46,283 bases of DNA from Clostridiales bacterium (GTDB lineage Bacteria > Bacillota > Clostridia > Lachnospirales > Bianqueaceae): NCBI GenBank assembly GCA_024689505.1, contig JAILDJ010000142.1:1-46283 (forward strand), given 5' to 3'. The position numbers were made by a program, and so were the translations under genes. Below the pieces are notes generated by a model that made no database searches, was not told the DNA's origin, and saw nothing but the letters and a program-made list of their open reading frames with translations. Below, in pieces: positions 15,934 through 25,368 of this stretch. Each line of letters opens with the position of its first letter. Position 1 is the stretch's first letter.

Positions 15934-17292
15934 TTATTCTCCTTTATCTTTCTTACTGTCCTCGACCGCGGCCGGTTCTTCCAGAAGGACCGGGACCGGG
16001 ACCGTGTCATTGACAAGCTTCGCTCCCGGGCCTTGAGGCAGCGCGATCGTCGCAGTCAGCTCCTGCCGCCCTGCGGTAGGTCCGGATGCGTTCACGGTGA
16101 CCTTGACCAGGCCCAGCTGGTCTTCCAACGCATTCAGCTGCGTCTGCGTCCCACGTACCATAAAGGCCAGATCTTCTTCTACAAACGACAAGGACCAACC
16201 GTCGGGCAATCCATGTACCACGATCTGCGAGACCGGTACCCTCATATCCTGCTCAACGATCTCCGCGACCGTGAAGCTGACACGGACCGTCTTGGAGCCG
16301 CTGTAATAGCGCACTTCACCATTCGGATACAGGGACGCCAGCACATCGTCCACATTGAACACTTCCGTCGCCGCACCGGAGTACTGCGTCAGATCGATCG
16401 GCAGCGGAATAGATTCGATGTCTTTAAGGTCGCTTTCCTGTCCGTAGACGACCACCGAATCCGCAGAAAGCTCTGCGTCTTTCTGATAGAGATACCCTTC
16501 CTGCGTATCGCCATTGAAGCGTACCTCAAAGGGGATGGTCTTGACCTGATAGATCGGAATATAGAGTGTCGCCGCGTCCGCAGACGTGCTGACCGTGCTG
16601 GACAGATAGATCCGGCTGCCGTCCGCATCGTAATACATGATCGGCTCAGAGAGGGCGACGTTGGCTTTAAGACCTTCCACGCTGACCATGATCTGCGCCG
16701 ATTCCACCTCGTCCAGATCCGCCTGTGCCCCGGACAGTGTGATCTCCGTCGGCGTCAGCATGGTATTCGTGTCATTCTCGATGTAGGTATAGCCTTCTGC
16801 CGGAGACCCGACGATCTGATACTCCAAAGGAACCGTCTTGGTGACATCCTCATCCACATTGACGGCATAATAGCTTTGATTATACAGAGTGACGAATTGT
16901 ACATTGCTGTACGCAGCCCGATAACTCGGCGCGAACTCATAGTGGATGCTCAGTCTGTCGTCGTTTTCAGACAGTTCATACAGATCGATCCAGATGTTGA
17001 ACGCCCGGTCCTTCTGCTCGACCAGATTGGCCAGCAACGTGGAACGGCCGCGCACGGTGATATTCAGAGACAGATTGTTGAAGTCCAGCGTTTTATCATC
17101 AAACTCCACATTTTTGCCTTTGGCGAGAAACTCATCGTAGTTGAGCACTTTGACCTTGACACCGCTGATGGTCTCGGTGGCCACCGGATTCTGGATGTTC
17201 ATATACGCATACCAGAACAAACAGGCAGCGACCAGAGCCAGGATCTTCCAGTGCCAGTTTTTGATGAACAGATCGATAAATTTTTCTTTCAC
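15934..17292 (-). CDS. cdaR: CdaR, YbbR-domain regulator of diadenylate cyclase
   Basis: 452 residues, GTG start (17292) with GGAG nine bases upstream, three bases after the cdaA stop. One N-terminal membrane segment (WKILALVAACLFWYAYMNI) anchors it, with the rest outside the membrane. Four YbbR repeats follow. Typical pieces are FEVRFNGDTQEGYLYQKDAELSADSVVVYG and VTKTVPLEYQIVGSPAEGY. In Firmicutes CdaR binds and modulates the cyclase CdaA encoded just upstream. The C-terminus is a charged linker rich in Glu and Pro. Confidence 0.93.
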   Translation of the reverse strand: MKEKFIDLFIKNWHWKILALVAACLFWYAYMNIQNPVATETISGVKVKVLNYDEFLAKGKNVEFDDKTLDFNNLSLNITVRGRSTLLANLVEQKDRAFNIWIDLYELSENDDRLSIHYEFAPSYRAAYSNVQFVTLYNQSYYAVNVDEDVTKTVPLEYQIVGSPAEGYTYIENDTNTMLTPTEITLSGAQADLDEVESAQIMVSVEGLKANVALSEPIMYYDADGSRIYLSSTVSTSADAATLYIPIYQVKTIPFEVRFNGDTQEGYLYQKDAELSADSVVVYGQESDLKDIESIPLPIDLTQYSGAATEVFNVDDVLASLYPNGEVRYYSGSKTVRVSFTVAEIVEQDMRVPVSQIVVHGLPDGWSLSFVEEDLAFMVRGTQTQLNALEDQLGLVKVTVNASGPTAGRQELTATIALPQGPGAKLVNDTVPVPVLLEEPAAVEDSKKDKGE

Positions 17293-17295
17293 GGC

Positions 17296-18153
17296 TCAGC
17301 GCTCCTTCTTTTTGAAGATGTCGCGAAGCGTCTTGCGTTTCGTCTTCTCGTCGACCGGTGTGATCAGCATCTTGCGCAGGAACGGTCCATCGACGTCGCG
17401 GTACAGCCGGCCGCCTTCCGCCAAAGAGATGGAACCTGTCTCCTCGGAAACGATGAGGATCTTGCTGTCTGACACTTCGGAAAGGCCCAGGGCGGCACGG
17501 TGGCGGGTACCCAACTCCTTACTGATACTGGAGTTTTCAGTCAGCGGCAGATAACAGGTAGCCGCCATGATACGGTTGTCACGGACGATGACCGCACCAT
17601 CATGCAGCGGTGTATTCTTTTCAAATATATTGAGGATGAGCTGAGAACTGATGGCCGCATCCAGCGGAATGCCCGTCTCTTCATAGGTCGTAAGCGGTAC
17701 CGTCTGCTGCAGGCAGATGAGCGCTCCGGTCTTGACCGCCGCCATCTTTTCCAGTGCATCGATGATGGATTCGACGTTCTGCTTTTCCAGCGTATTGTCG
17801 TCCTGACCCATGATGGATGAAAGGAAGGTGCCGCGGCCCAATTGTTCCAGTGCCCGGCGCAGTTCCGGCTGGAAGATGATGATGACCGCGAGGATGCCCA
17901 CACTGATCGTTGCCTGGAAGATCCAGAGGGTCATCTTCAGTTGCAAAAGGGCAGAAACAGCAGCGATGCCCATCAAAATCAGGATCCCTCGCAGCAGGAT
18001 CCAGGCGCCGGTACGGCGGATTCCTTTTAAGATCTCGTAGATGATGAATGCAACGACGAGGATATCGATCACATCGGTCACATGGAACGATGGGATGGCC
18101 CAAGCGGCCAGATCCGACCTCCAGTCTAACAGTGATTCGAAGAATTGTACCAT
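17296..18153 (-). CDS. cdaA: Diadenylate cyclase CdaA (c-di-AMP synthase)
   Basis: 285 residues. Three N-terminal membrane helices (about 26-45, 52-72, 75-95) are followed by the DAC domain. The catalytic motifs are LHDGAVIVRD (DGA at 185-187) and TRHRAALGLSE (RHR at 217-219). It joins two ATP into c-di-AMP, which controls potassium and osmotic balance in Gram-positives. ATG 18153 has GGAGG upstream. It is the first gene of the cdaA-cdaR-MutS-like-egsA group. The usual third gene, glmM, is not here but lies 24 kb away in this window. Confidence 0.96.
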   Translation of the reverse strand: MVQFFESLLDWRSDLAAWAIPSFHVTDVIDILVVAFIIYEILKGIRRTGAWILLRGILILMGIAAVSALLQLKMTLWIFQATISVGILAVIIIFQPELRRALEQLGRGTFLSSIMGQDDNTLEKQNVESIIDALEKMAAVKTGALICLQQTVPLTTYEETGIPLDAAISSQLILNIFEKNTPLHDGAVIVRDNRIMAATCYLPLTENSSISKELGTRHRAALGLSEVSDSKILIVSEETGSISLAEGGRLYRDVDGPFLRKMLITPVDEKTKRKTLRDIFKKKER

Positions 18154-18195
18154 AGCTGCATCTTCCTCCGTGCATACTTTTCCATTATTGTATAA

Positions 18196-18201
18196 AGTAT
18201 A
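18196..18201 (-). promoter_or_regulatory. Probable extended -10 promoter of cdaA
   Basis: On the minus strand TGG-TATACT forms an extended -10 box about 43 bases before the cdaA ATG. The -35 region (TTTTAT) is poor, so the call is tentative. Confidence 0.4.
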
Positions 18202-18221
18202 CCATTATTCCAAGCAAAATA

Positions 18222-18256
18222 AAACCCTTTCCCGTTAATTTTTCGGGAAAGGGTTT
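18222..18256 (-). terminator. Intrinsic terminator after the membrane-protein pair
   Basis: A perfect 13-base stem AAACCCTTTCCCG / CGGGAAAGGGTTT with a nine-base loop. In the minus direction it is followed by TTTTATTTTGC. It starts five bases after the stop of the gene at 18261. Confidence 0.85.
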
Positions 18257-18260
18257 GGTT

Positions 18261-19610
18261 TTATTCTTCTACAAAGAAGCTGCCGATGGCATTGGTATCT
18301 TCCGCGTCTACCGACTTCGCCGGGGTTTCCGGAGCGGGTGCGGGCGTTTCCGGGATCTGCGCTTCCGGGATCTCAGGCTGCGGTTCCAGCTGGAACGGGA
18401 TCTCCTCCGCTGCTTCCTGCTGCGGAGCATCAGGCCAAAGCTCTTCCACCTGCTCCTGCGATTCCTGCAGCATCGGGACTTTCTCAGGAGCCTTCGGCGG
18501 TTCCTGCACCGCTTCTATGCGGCGGGTATGTTCTTCGACCGGTTTGCGCTCTGCAGGCCGGTTTGGGACAGGTGCCGGCGGAATATCCAACGGCTCGCGT
18601 CTGCGCGGTCCATGCTTGGTATCGACGGTCAGCTCCGGCGTATCATCATCGTCCTCCTCCACCGGTTCTGGTTCCGGTTCTTCCTTCTTCGGTTTGTCAA
18701 AATCCGGGATACCGACCTTCGGGATGACGGTGACATGGTACTGGTATTCATCATCCTCGAATGCCAGCCGTTGTATGGCCTCGTAATTGAGCGCCGTTCG
18801 GAAGAACTCACAGAAAGCCAGGATCAGGAACGTACCGATCGCGTATTTCAGGACCGTCTGGGACGAATCCGGGATGGCGAACGTCATCCGCGCCATGGAG
18901 ATACAGACCACGCCAACGGCGCATCCGGCCAGGATCGCGATATAATTGGCGTAATTGACATCGATCTTGCGCAGCAGATAGATGAGGACCACGATGACCG
19001 TGAAGAGGATCATCAGGAAAATGAGCGTGTCGTTATGCAAGACCTGGTTGAATACATATTTGAAGACGTTGGCCAGCATCTGCGGCACTTCGTCTACCTT
19101 AGCAGGCATCTGCAGCTTCATGAACTCGGGCAGCAGGCCCAGCAGGATGGAGAACACGACGCCGAGGATCATCGGAATGATGGAAATGACGCCGATGTAC
19201 ATGCCCGCCACGACCGGCAGCATGAGGTACAGCTTGTAATGCAGCGCCAGCGGAACCAGGATGAGCATATAGACCTGATCCGGGAACAGGCGGCTCGTGG
19301 TGATATAGACCACAAGGAACAGAACACCCGTCACAGCCGTGCCCAGCATGGTGATCTTCCAGATATTGGCCAGTCCCAGCAGGATCGCCAGAAGAACGCC
19401 GCAGCGGTTGGGCAGGATGGTGGAGATGACGGCCAGGGCTACCTGGACCATGAAAGAATTGATCTTAAGACCCGGCAGGAAGCCATCAATACCCACGACG
19501 TAATGGAACAGCCAGAAATAGGCTACGAATTTGATGAACAGCAGCAGCGGCAGATTGACGAATTTGATCGTCTTGGCAATGATGCCGCGAATCAGATATA
19601 TGATCTTCAT
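18261..19610 (-). CDS. Unknown polytopic membrane protein with acidic proline-rich tail
   Basis: 449 residues; I do not recognise the family. Residues 1-270 contain about eight hydrophobic segments (for example LPLLLFIKFVAYFWLFHYVVG, VALAVISTILPN, VVAGMYIGVISIIPMILGVVFSILLGLL, LIFLMILFTVIVVLIYLLRKI, ILAGCAVGVVCISM). From about 280 to the end a long soluble tail is rich in Glu, Pro and Asp (KKEEPEPEPVEEDDDD ... QEPPKAPEKVP ... PETPAPAPETPAK) and is probably disordered. It is ten bases downstream of another unknown membrane protein and ends at a strong terminator. The pair could form a membrane complex; function unknown. Confidence 0.75.
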   Translation of the reverse strand: MKIIYLIRGIIAKTIKFVNLPLLLFIKFVAYFWLFHYVVGIDGFLPGLKINSFMVQVALAVISTILPNRCGVLLAILLGLANIWKITMLGTAVTGVLFLVVYITTSRLFPDQVYMLILVPLALHYKLYLMLPVVAGMYIGVISIIPMILGVVFSILLGLLPEFMKLQMPAKVDEVPQMLANVFKYVFNQVLHNDTLIFLMILFTVIVVLIYLLRKIDVNYANYIAILAGCAVGVVCISMARMTFAIPDSSQTVLKYAIGTFLILAFCEFFRTALNYEAIQRLAFEDDEYQYHVTVIPKVGIPDFDKPKKEEPEPEPVEEDDDDTPELTVDTKHGPRRREPLDIPPAPVPNRPAERKPVEEHTRRIEAVQEPPKAPEKVPMLQESQEQVEELWPDAPQQEAAEEIPFQLEPQPEIPEAQIPETPAPAPETPAKSVDAEDTNAIGSFFVEE

Positions 19611-19620
19611 GAATCGTCTT

Positions 19621-20001
19621 TTAGCCTTTCAGATTGATCTTTTCCAGTTGATCGTAATACGCTTTCATCCGGCGGCTGGCTCGCTCATACTTCGGCCCAT
19701 ATACCGCCGATGTCAGTACCGAGATGATCACGCTGAGTATCAGATATACGATGACGGCTTTGATCGCGAACTGTTTATAATTGAAATGCAGCAGGTCGAT
19801 CTGCTCGATATAGACCAGATCGAAAATATAAGCCGCTATATACGCGACGAAAAAAACGGTCATCCAGATCTTCGTTTTTAAACGTTCCAGACCGATATAA
19901 TCGTTCTTGAAATAGCGCTCGACGAACATATCCTTACGGTAGTACGATTTTTCGTACACGGCCGCCTGCGCCATCATGCGGATCTTTTCACGGCTGAGCA
20001 T
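19621..20001 (-). CDS. Unknown small membrane protein
   Basis: 126 residues, not recognised. A basic N-terminal 40 residues (MLSREKIRMMAQAAVYEKSYY) are followed by two hydrophobic segments, IWMTVFFVAYIAAYIFDLVYI and FAIKAVIVYLILSVIISVLTSAVYG. A basic C-terminus (PKYERASRRMKAYYDQL) is predicted cytoplasmic. ATG 20001 has GAGGTGG upstream. It is the first gene of the two-gene unit with 18261-19610. Confidence 0.75.
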   Translation of the reverse strand: MLSREKIRMMAQAAVYEKSYYRKDMFVERYFKNDYIGLERLKTKIWMTVFFVAYIAAYIFDLVYIEQIDLLHFNYKQFAIKAVIVYLILSVIISVLTSAVYGPKYERASRRMKAYYDQLEKINLKG

Positions 20002-20037
20002 GAACCCACCTCTTTCAATAAATATGATGCAACAGAC

Positions 20038-20066
20038 ATTCTACCACATATGTCAAGAATACGCAA
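20038..20066 (-). promoter_or_regulatory. Promoter of the unknown membrane-protein pair
   Basis: On the minus strand TTGCGT (20066-20061), a 17-base spacer and TAGAAT (20043-20038) lie 36 bases before the ATG at 20001. It diverges from the terB promoter. Confidence 0.65.
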
Positions 20067-20096
20067 GTAAAAGCTATATTACACGATCCTTAAGGC

Positions 20097-20125
20097 TTGC
20101 GCCACTGTTTGGATTGTGTTATAAT
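20097..20125 (+). promoter_or_regulatory. Promoter of the TerB-BrxD-BrxHI operon
   Basis: TTGCGC (20097-20102), a 17-base spacer and a perfect TATAAT (20120-20125) lie 46 bases before ATG 20172. AAAGGAGG at 20157-20164 is the ribosome binding site. Confidence 0.75.
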
Positions 20126-20171
20126 GACAGAAACATTTGTTCGCATTCTCATCAGGAAAGGAGGCCCGTAA

Positions 20172-21725
20172 ATGTCCGATCTTGGAAAACGCATCCTTGA
20201 TATTCTGGGCAGCACCCTCAACGACGCGCTCAAGACCCGGAAAAACATGCAGTCCATGGTCTACCGCGATGAGCCGATCATCCGACGGGCTTCTGACCTG
20301 AAACGTCCGGAGCCGCGCAAGCCGGAACCGGTCTCCGTGCCCTCCGTGCCTCCGGTCTTCGAGCAGATGCGTCGCATGGCCTCCTCCACAGATGCGCTCT
20401 ATATGCCGCGCGAGGAAGTCTTTTTCCATCAGGCCCGTTTCATGGAACACTATGAGGATACGCAGCCCTACAACGGGCTTTCCATGCACTATCTGCCTAC
20501 CTACCAATCGCTGACGAACGCGCAGCTGCGCGGGTATTTCACCTGGCGCACCCGGTACCGCCGCGGGCAGGAAGTCATCGGCTGTCCGGATTATTATAAG
20601 CTGCATACATTTGAATTGCTGCATCTGATCGGCGCGGAGAATGCGGAAGATGGCTACGAAAAGCTGACAAGCATCCTCCATCTGCTGATCAAAGCCGATC
20701 CGTTATCTCAGGAAGATGCCGCCCACTGGCTGCGGGACTTTGTCCTGTATTATCATCTGGACACCGCGCTTCTGGCCGATCCGGAGCAGGAGGCTTTCGA
20801 TCATGCGCTTTCTGTCGTCCTGCGGAAGCAGGATCATGACGATGTTACCTTTCTGCATGCCCTGCTCTCCCTCTCTTCCTATTCTCTTGACCGTTCGCCC
20901 TTCTATAAACAATATCCGGAGCTGACAGCGCGTGTGGTCTCCCGTTTGTTCGATGCGCTGTCTGCTTATTATGAAAAGCACCGGAAAAACTCTCTTTCTG
21001 AGAGTCTGTTCGGCCGTCAGGCTGCGTCCAGCTACGTGCTTTTCCGTAACGCCATCTTCTACGATCACACGACACATCCAGACTATTCCTACCAGGTCAG
21101 TCCATATATGACGTACCAATGCCGCGGCCGCTGGTGGACCGTGACACGGTATCAAGGCAAGCCGCACGGCAGCAAAGAACTGGGGCACCTGCTCAAAAGC
21201 TGCGACCGTATCCTGCGGGATCAATATAGTTTCGATGCAAAACTGCGGGACGACGGTCGGACTCCCAAATATGTGGAGACGCTGTTGGTCCGGATCATTC
21301 AGGACGACCAAAAAGAGCAGGCAGCTGCCGAGGCTGAAGCCAAAGCACGTGAAGCCGCAAAGCTGACTTTCGATCTCTCGGGCCTTGCAGCCATCCGCGC
21401 CTCCTCTGCCCGCACCATGGACCGGCTCATCGTGGAAGAAGAAACCGAACCGGAAGCCGTGCCGGCAGCACCCGTTGTTCTGGTACAGGAGCCGGCGGTC
21501 GGGCCCTTATCTTCTACGGAACAAGCTTTTCTTCGCGCTCTCCTGGAAGGCCGGTCTTACGAGGATCTGCTGGCTTCCGAAGGCCTGATCCTCTCGGTCC
21601 TGGTGGACCATATCAACGAAGCACTGTACGATCTTCTGGCCGATACCGCCATCGAATGGGATGGGGACCGGCCGGTACCGGTCGAGGATTATATCGATGA
21701 TCTGAAAGGATTGATCCAATCATGA
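20172..21725 (+). CDS. TerB_N/TerB_C domain protein
   Basis: 517 residues. The first 75 residues are polar and probably flexible. A TerB_N-like region follows, with the typical core LPTYQSLTNAQLRGYFTWR and YKLHTFELLHLIGAEN. The C-terminal 65 residues match the TerB_C pattern: STEQAFLRALLEG ... LVDHINEALYDLLADTAIEWDGDRPVPVEDYIDDLK. TerB-type domains are helical scaffold modules first seen in tellurite-resistance operons. Proteins with TerB_N and TerB_C recur beside DNA-processing ATPases. It heads a four-gene operon with ATGA overlap to the BrxD-like gene. Likely an adaptor or sensor for the ATPase and helicase (inference). Confidence 0.85.
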   Translation: MSDLGKRILDILGSTLNDALKTRKNMQSMVYRDEPIIRRASDLKRPEPRKPEPVSVPSVPPVFEQMRRMASSTDALYMPREEVFFHQARFMEHYEDTQPYNGLSMHYLPTYQSLTNAQLRGYFTWRTRYRRGQEVIGCPDYYKLHTFELLHLIGAENAEDGYEKLTSILHLLIKADPLSQEDAAHWLRDFVLYYHLDTALLADPEQEAFDHALSVVLRKQDHDDVTFLHALLSLSSYSLDRSPFYKQYPELTARVVSRLFDALSAYYEKHRKNSLSESLFGRQAASSYVLFRNAIFYDHTTHPDYSYQVSPYMTYQCRGRWWTVTRYQGKPHGSKELGHLLKSCDRILRDQYSFDAKLRDDGRTPKYVETLLVRIIQDDQKEQAAAEAEAKAREAAKLTFDLSGLAAIRASSARTMDRLIVEEETEPEAVPAAPVVLVQEPAVGPLSSTEQAFLRALLEGRSYEDLLASEGLILSVLVDHINEALYDLLADTAIEWDGDRPVPVEDYIDDLKGLIQS

Positions 21726-23035
21726 AAATACCCAAACGGATCGCTTCCGCGGTCATGAATTCCCTGAAGGGCGGTGTCGTCCCGCGCATCGGTCTGCCTT
21801 ATATCACGGTAGGCCGCGAGGCGGAGATCACGGCCCTCCTCCACGACGTGGACATCATCGCGGACGGCGGCGCTTCTTTCCGCTTTTTATGCGGTAAATA
21901 CGGCAGCGGCAAGACCTTCCTGCTGCAGACGCTGCGCAGCCACTGCATGGACCGCGGCTTCGTCGTCGCCGACGCGGACTTAAGTCCCGAACGTCGGCTG
22001 CAGGGCACGCACGGTCAGGGACTGGCTACCTATAAGGAACTGATCCGCAATCTCTCTACGAAGACCCGTCCTGAAGGCGGGGCTCTGGGTCTGATCCTGG
22101 ACCGCTGGATCAGCAATGTCCAGGCCGAGGCTGCAGCGGAAGCAGGTCTTTCCGCGACCGATCCGCGCCTTTCCGCCCGTACCGAGATTCGCATCCGCGA
22201 GGTCATCATGTCCCTCAATGAACTGGTCCATGGATTCGATTTCGCCCGCTTGCTGACTTTGTATTATCAGGCTTACGTACAGGGTGACGATGATCTTAAA
22301 GCACGGGTCATCCAGTGGTTCCGCGGGGAGTACGGCACCAAGACCGAAGCCCGCGCCGCTCTTGGCGTCAATATCATCATCACGGACGATGACTGGTACG
22401 AGTATATCAAATTGTTCGCCGTTTTCCTGAAAAAAGCGGGCTACAGCGGCATGCTCATCCTCATCGATGAACTGGTCAACATCTATAAGATCCCCAACAG
22501 CATCACCCGCCAATACAATTACGAGAAGATCCTGACGCTCTACAACGACACGCTGCAGGGCAAGGCTCCCTATGTGGGCTTCGTCTTCTGCGGTACGCCG
22601 CAGTGCATCGAGGATACCCGGCGCGGCATCTACAGTTATGAAGCCCTGCGCTCCCGTCTGTCAGAGGGCCGGTTTGCGACCGATGGCATAAAGGACATGC
22701 TGGCCCCGATCATTCGACTGGTGCCGCTGACCAACGAAGAACTGCTGGTCCTTACGGAGAAGCTGGCCGAGATCCACGCTGTGCTCTATGATTATGAGGT
22801 CCGCTTGACCCAGGAGGACCGCATCGCCTTCCTGCAGGCCGAATTCGGCCGCGTCGGCGCTGCTTCCCACATCACGCCGCGCGAGGTCATTCGGGATTTT
22901 ATCGAGCTGATGGATATTTTATATCAGAATCCTGCCATGGACGTACGGCGGCTCATCGGAGAAGGCAGCTATCAAGTGTTGCTGCCCGGTGAGGAAGAAG
23001 CGGAAGAAGCAGGTTTCGCGGAGTTCGAACTATGA
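21722..23035 (+). CDS. brxD: BrxD-like P-loop ATPase (DUF2791)
   Basis: 437 residues. Walker A GKYGSGKT (58-65) and Walker B MLILIDELVNIY (244-255) belong to an AAA+/STAND-like ATPase. The start GGVVPRIGLPYITVGREAEI, the segment DADLSPERRLQG and the FCGTPQCIEDTRRGIYSYEALRSRL core are what I know from BrxD of BREX type 2 systems (DUF2791). Starts and stops overlap by four bases with both neighbours. In BREX type 2, brxD travels with the helicase gene brxHI, as here, but also with pglX, pglZ and pglW, none of which is in the window. Confidence 0.82.
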   Translation: MKIPKRIASAVMNSLKGGVVPRIGLPYITVGREAEITALLHDVDIIADGGASFRFLCGKYGSGKTFLLQTLRSHCMDRGFVVADADLSPERRLQGTHGQGLATYKELIRNLSTKTRPEGGALGLILDRWISNVQAEAAAEAGLSATDPRLSARTEIRIREVIMSLNELVHGFDFARLLTLYYQAYVQGDDDLKARVIQWFRGEYGTKTEARAALGVNIIITDDDWYEYIKLFAVFLKKAGYSGMLILIDELVNIYKIPNSITRQYNYEKILTLYNDTLQGKAPYVGFVFCGTPQCIEDTRRGIYSYEALRSRLSEGRFATDGIKDMLAPIIRLVPLTNEELLVLTEKLAEIHAVLYDYEVRLTQEDRIAFLQAEFGRVGAASHITPREVIRDFIELMDILYQNPAMDVRRLIGEGSYQVLLPGEEEAEEAGFAEFEL

Positions 23036-25368
23036 GCATCTTTGACCGTTACGCTCCTTTCATCCAGGACTTTATCTACCGGAACAACTGGGAGTCGCTC
23101 AGGGCGATCCAGGTCGCTGCGGGCGATGCCATCTTCCATTCGGACTGTCATCTGCTGCTCACCGCCTCCACCGCGTCCGGCAAGACCGAGGCCGCGTTCT
23201 TTCCCATCCTCACCGAGTTCGTGGAGGATCCGCCCCGTTCCGTCGGCGCCTTGTATATCGGACCCTTAAAAGCGCTGATCAACGATCAGTTCGAGCGGTT
23301 GAACGATCTCTGCCAGGAGGCGGGCATCCCGGTCTGGCACTGGCATGGCGATGTTTCCCAGACCCATAAAAACAAGCTTTTGAAGCATCCTTCCGGCATC
23401 CTGCAGATCACGCCGGAATCGTTGGAATCCCTGCTGATGCACAAGCACAATTATATCAGCACCCTGTTCAGCGATCTGCGCTATATCGTCATCGATGAAG
23501 TCCATTCTCTGATGCGGGCGGACCGCGGTGCTCAAACCCTCTGTCTCATCGAACGGCTCTGCCGTCTGTCCGGCGCGGATCCCAGGCGCATCGGCCTTTC
23601 CGCCACCATCGGGGATCCCGAGACTGTGGCGGCCTTTCTGGCGCACGGTACTTCCCGTGAGACCCTCGTTCCGAAGATCGAAGCCAAAGGCATCCGCTGG
23701 CGTCTTTCCATGGAGCACTTTTATGTGCAGCGGGATGAAAACGAGGAAAAAGGGCCGGAACTGCTGGAAGCCGCCGCTTCCGCACTGATCGAGACCGAGC
23801 CGGATGGGGATCTGATCCCCGGGCGGCCTGCGGAATTGGCTTTAGACACACCCACCGACCTGGCGCCCAGGCGTTCCGATCCCGGACTCAAATATATCTT
23901 CGAACATACCCGCGGCAAAAAATGCCTGGTCTTCGTCAACTCCCGCGAGGAATGCGAGGCCGTCACGACCACATTGCGCAGCTATTGCTACGCACAGCAT
24001 GAGCCGGACCGCTTTCTGATCCATCATGGCAATCTCTCCGCTTCCTATCGTGAAACGGCCGAGACCGTCATGAAGGACGAGGAGCAGCTGCAGACCACTG
24101 TCACCACGGCCACACTCGAACTGGGTATCGACATCGGCCGGCTGGAGCGTGCCTTCCAGATCGACGCCCCTTTCACGGTGTCTTCGTTCCTGCAGCGCAT
24201 GGGCCGCACTGGCCGCCGCGGACAGCCGCCGGAAATGTACTTTGTCATCCGGGAGGATGAATCCGAGCCGCGGGCCATGCTGCCGGAGACTCTGCCCTGG
24301 ACGCTGCTCCAAGGCATCGCGCTGATCCAGCTCTATCTGGAGGACCGCTGGGTCGAGCCCACGAGGCTGGACCGTCTGCCCTTCAGCCTGCTGTATCACC
24401 AAACGCTTTGCACACTGGCTTCCTGCGGAGAACTGACTCCGAAAGAACTGGCAGCCCGCGTGCTTACATTAAGTCCTTTCCACCGCATCACGATGGAGGA
24501 CTACCGCACTTTGCTCCTGCATCTGATCGAAACAGAACAGCTGCAGCGCACAGACGAGGGCGGCCTGATCGTAGGCCTCGCCGGCGAGCGGGAGATCTCC
24601 TCCTACAAGTTTCTGGCCGTCTTCCAGGACAGCGAGGAATTCACGGTCCGCTGCGAAGGGCAGGACATCGGCACCATCGTCCAACCGCCGCCCGTGGGGG
24701 AAAAGATCGCCCTGGCCGGCCATGTCTGGACCGTGGACGAGATCGATCCGAAGCGCCACTTGATCTACTGCGAACCCGTACTGGGCAAAGTCCCCGCTTA
24801 TTTCGGCCAGTGCGCGGGCGATATCCATGACCGGATCCTGCTGCGCATGCGCAAGGTGCTGGAGGAGGATAAGACCTATCCGTATTTGATGGCCAGCGGT
24901 CAGACGCGTCTGCGGCTGGCTCGTCAGGCAGCATATAACAGCGGCCTTCTGCGTCAGCCTCTGATCTGCCTGGGTGGGCAGATGTACTGTCTCTTCCCAT
25001 GGCTGGGCTCCTACTCCTTTCTGGCCTTGGAACGTTTTCTGAAACTGCGCTGCGCCGCCCGGCTCGGCCTCAAAGGTCTCTCCTCGTCCCGTCCCTATTT
25101 CATGCAGTTCACCATGAAAGCCACGCCTGATGAATTCTTCCAGGTGGTGGGTGAGGAGGCTTCCAATGACTTCGACCCCATGGAACTGGTCTACCCCGGC
25201 GAAGTGCCCCTCTTTGACAAGTATGATTCTTTCATTCCGGAAGAACTGCTGCGCAAGGGCTTCGCCTACGGTGTCCTGGACGTTATGTCCATGAAGCGGA
25301 CGGTACTGTCCTGGTGCCGGCCGCTGTTGGAAGATCCGGCCGCATATGCGCAAGGAGGTATTTTATGA
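23032..25368 (+). CDS. brxHI: BrxHI/Lhr-like DEAD/DEAH helicase
   Basis: 778 residues. SF2 helicase motifs in order: Walker A TASGKT (47-52), DEVH (155-158), SAT (190-192), the GIDIG segment and QRMGRTGRRG (388-397, motif VI). The region after about 400 has the winged-helix and beta features of Lhr-type helicases. It is the same size class as BrxHI of BREX type 2. It overlaps the BrxD-like gene (ATGA) and the flavoprotein gene (ATGA). A house-keeping Lhr-like repair helicase is the alternative, but the tight coupling to a BrxD-like ATPase favours the BREX-related form. Confidence 0.84.
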   Translation: MSIFDRYAPFIQDFIYRNNWESLRAIQVAAGDAIFHSDCHLLLTASTASGKTEAAFFPILTEFVEDPPRSVGALYIGPLKALINDQFERLNDLCQEAGIPVWHWHGDVSQTHKNKLLKHPSGILQITPESLESLLMHKHNYISTLFSDLRYIVIDEVHSLMRADRGAQTLCLIERLCRLSGADPRRIGLSATIGDPETVAAFLAHGTSRETLVPKIEAKGIRWRLSMEHFYVQRDENEEKGPELLEAAASALIETEPDGDLIPGRPAELALDTPTDLAPRRSDPGLKYIFEHTRGKKCLVFVNSREECEAVTTTLRSYCYAQHEPDRFLIHHGNLSASYRETAETVMKDEEQLQTTVTTATLELGIDIGRLERAFQIDAPFTVSSFLQRMGRTGRRGQPPEMYFVIREDESEPRAMLPETLPWTLLQGIALIQLYLEDRWVEPTRLDRLPFSLLYHQTLCTLASCGELTPKELAARVLTLSPFHRITMEDYRTLLLHLIETEQLQRTDEGGLIVGLAGEREISSYKFLAVFQDSEEFTVRCEGQDIGTIVQPPPVGEKIALAGHVWTVDEIDPKRHLIYCEPVLGKVPAYFGQCAGDIHDRILLRMRKVLEEDKTYPYLMASGQTRLRLARQAAYNSGLLRQPLICLGGQMYCLFPWLGSYSFLALERFLKLRCAARLGLKGLSSSRPYFMQFTMKATPDEFFQVVGEEASNDFDPMELVYPGEVPLFDKYDSFIPEELLRKGFAYGVLDVMSMKRTVLSWCRPLLEDPAAYAQGGIL

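Noticed and set aside
18255-19637. 460-codon open frame antisense to the membrane protein
   Set aside because: It mirrors the hydrophobic gene with an extreme Asp/Arg/His composition and has no ribosome binding site.
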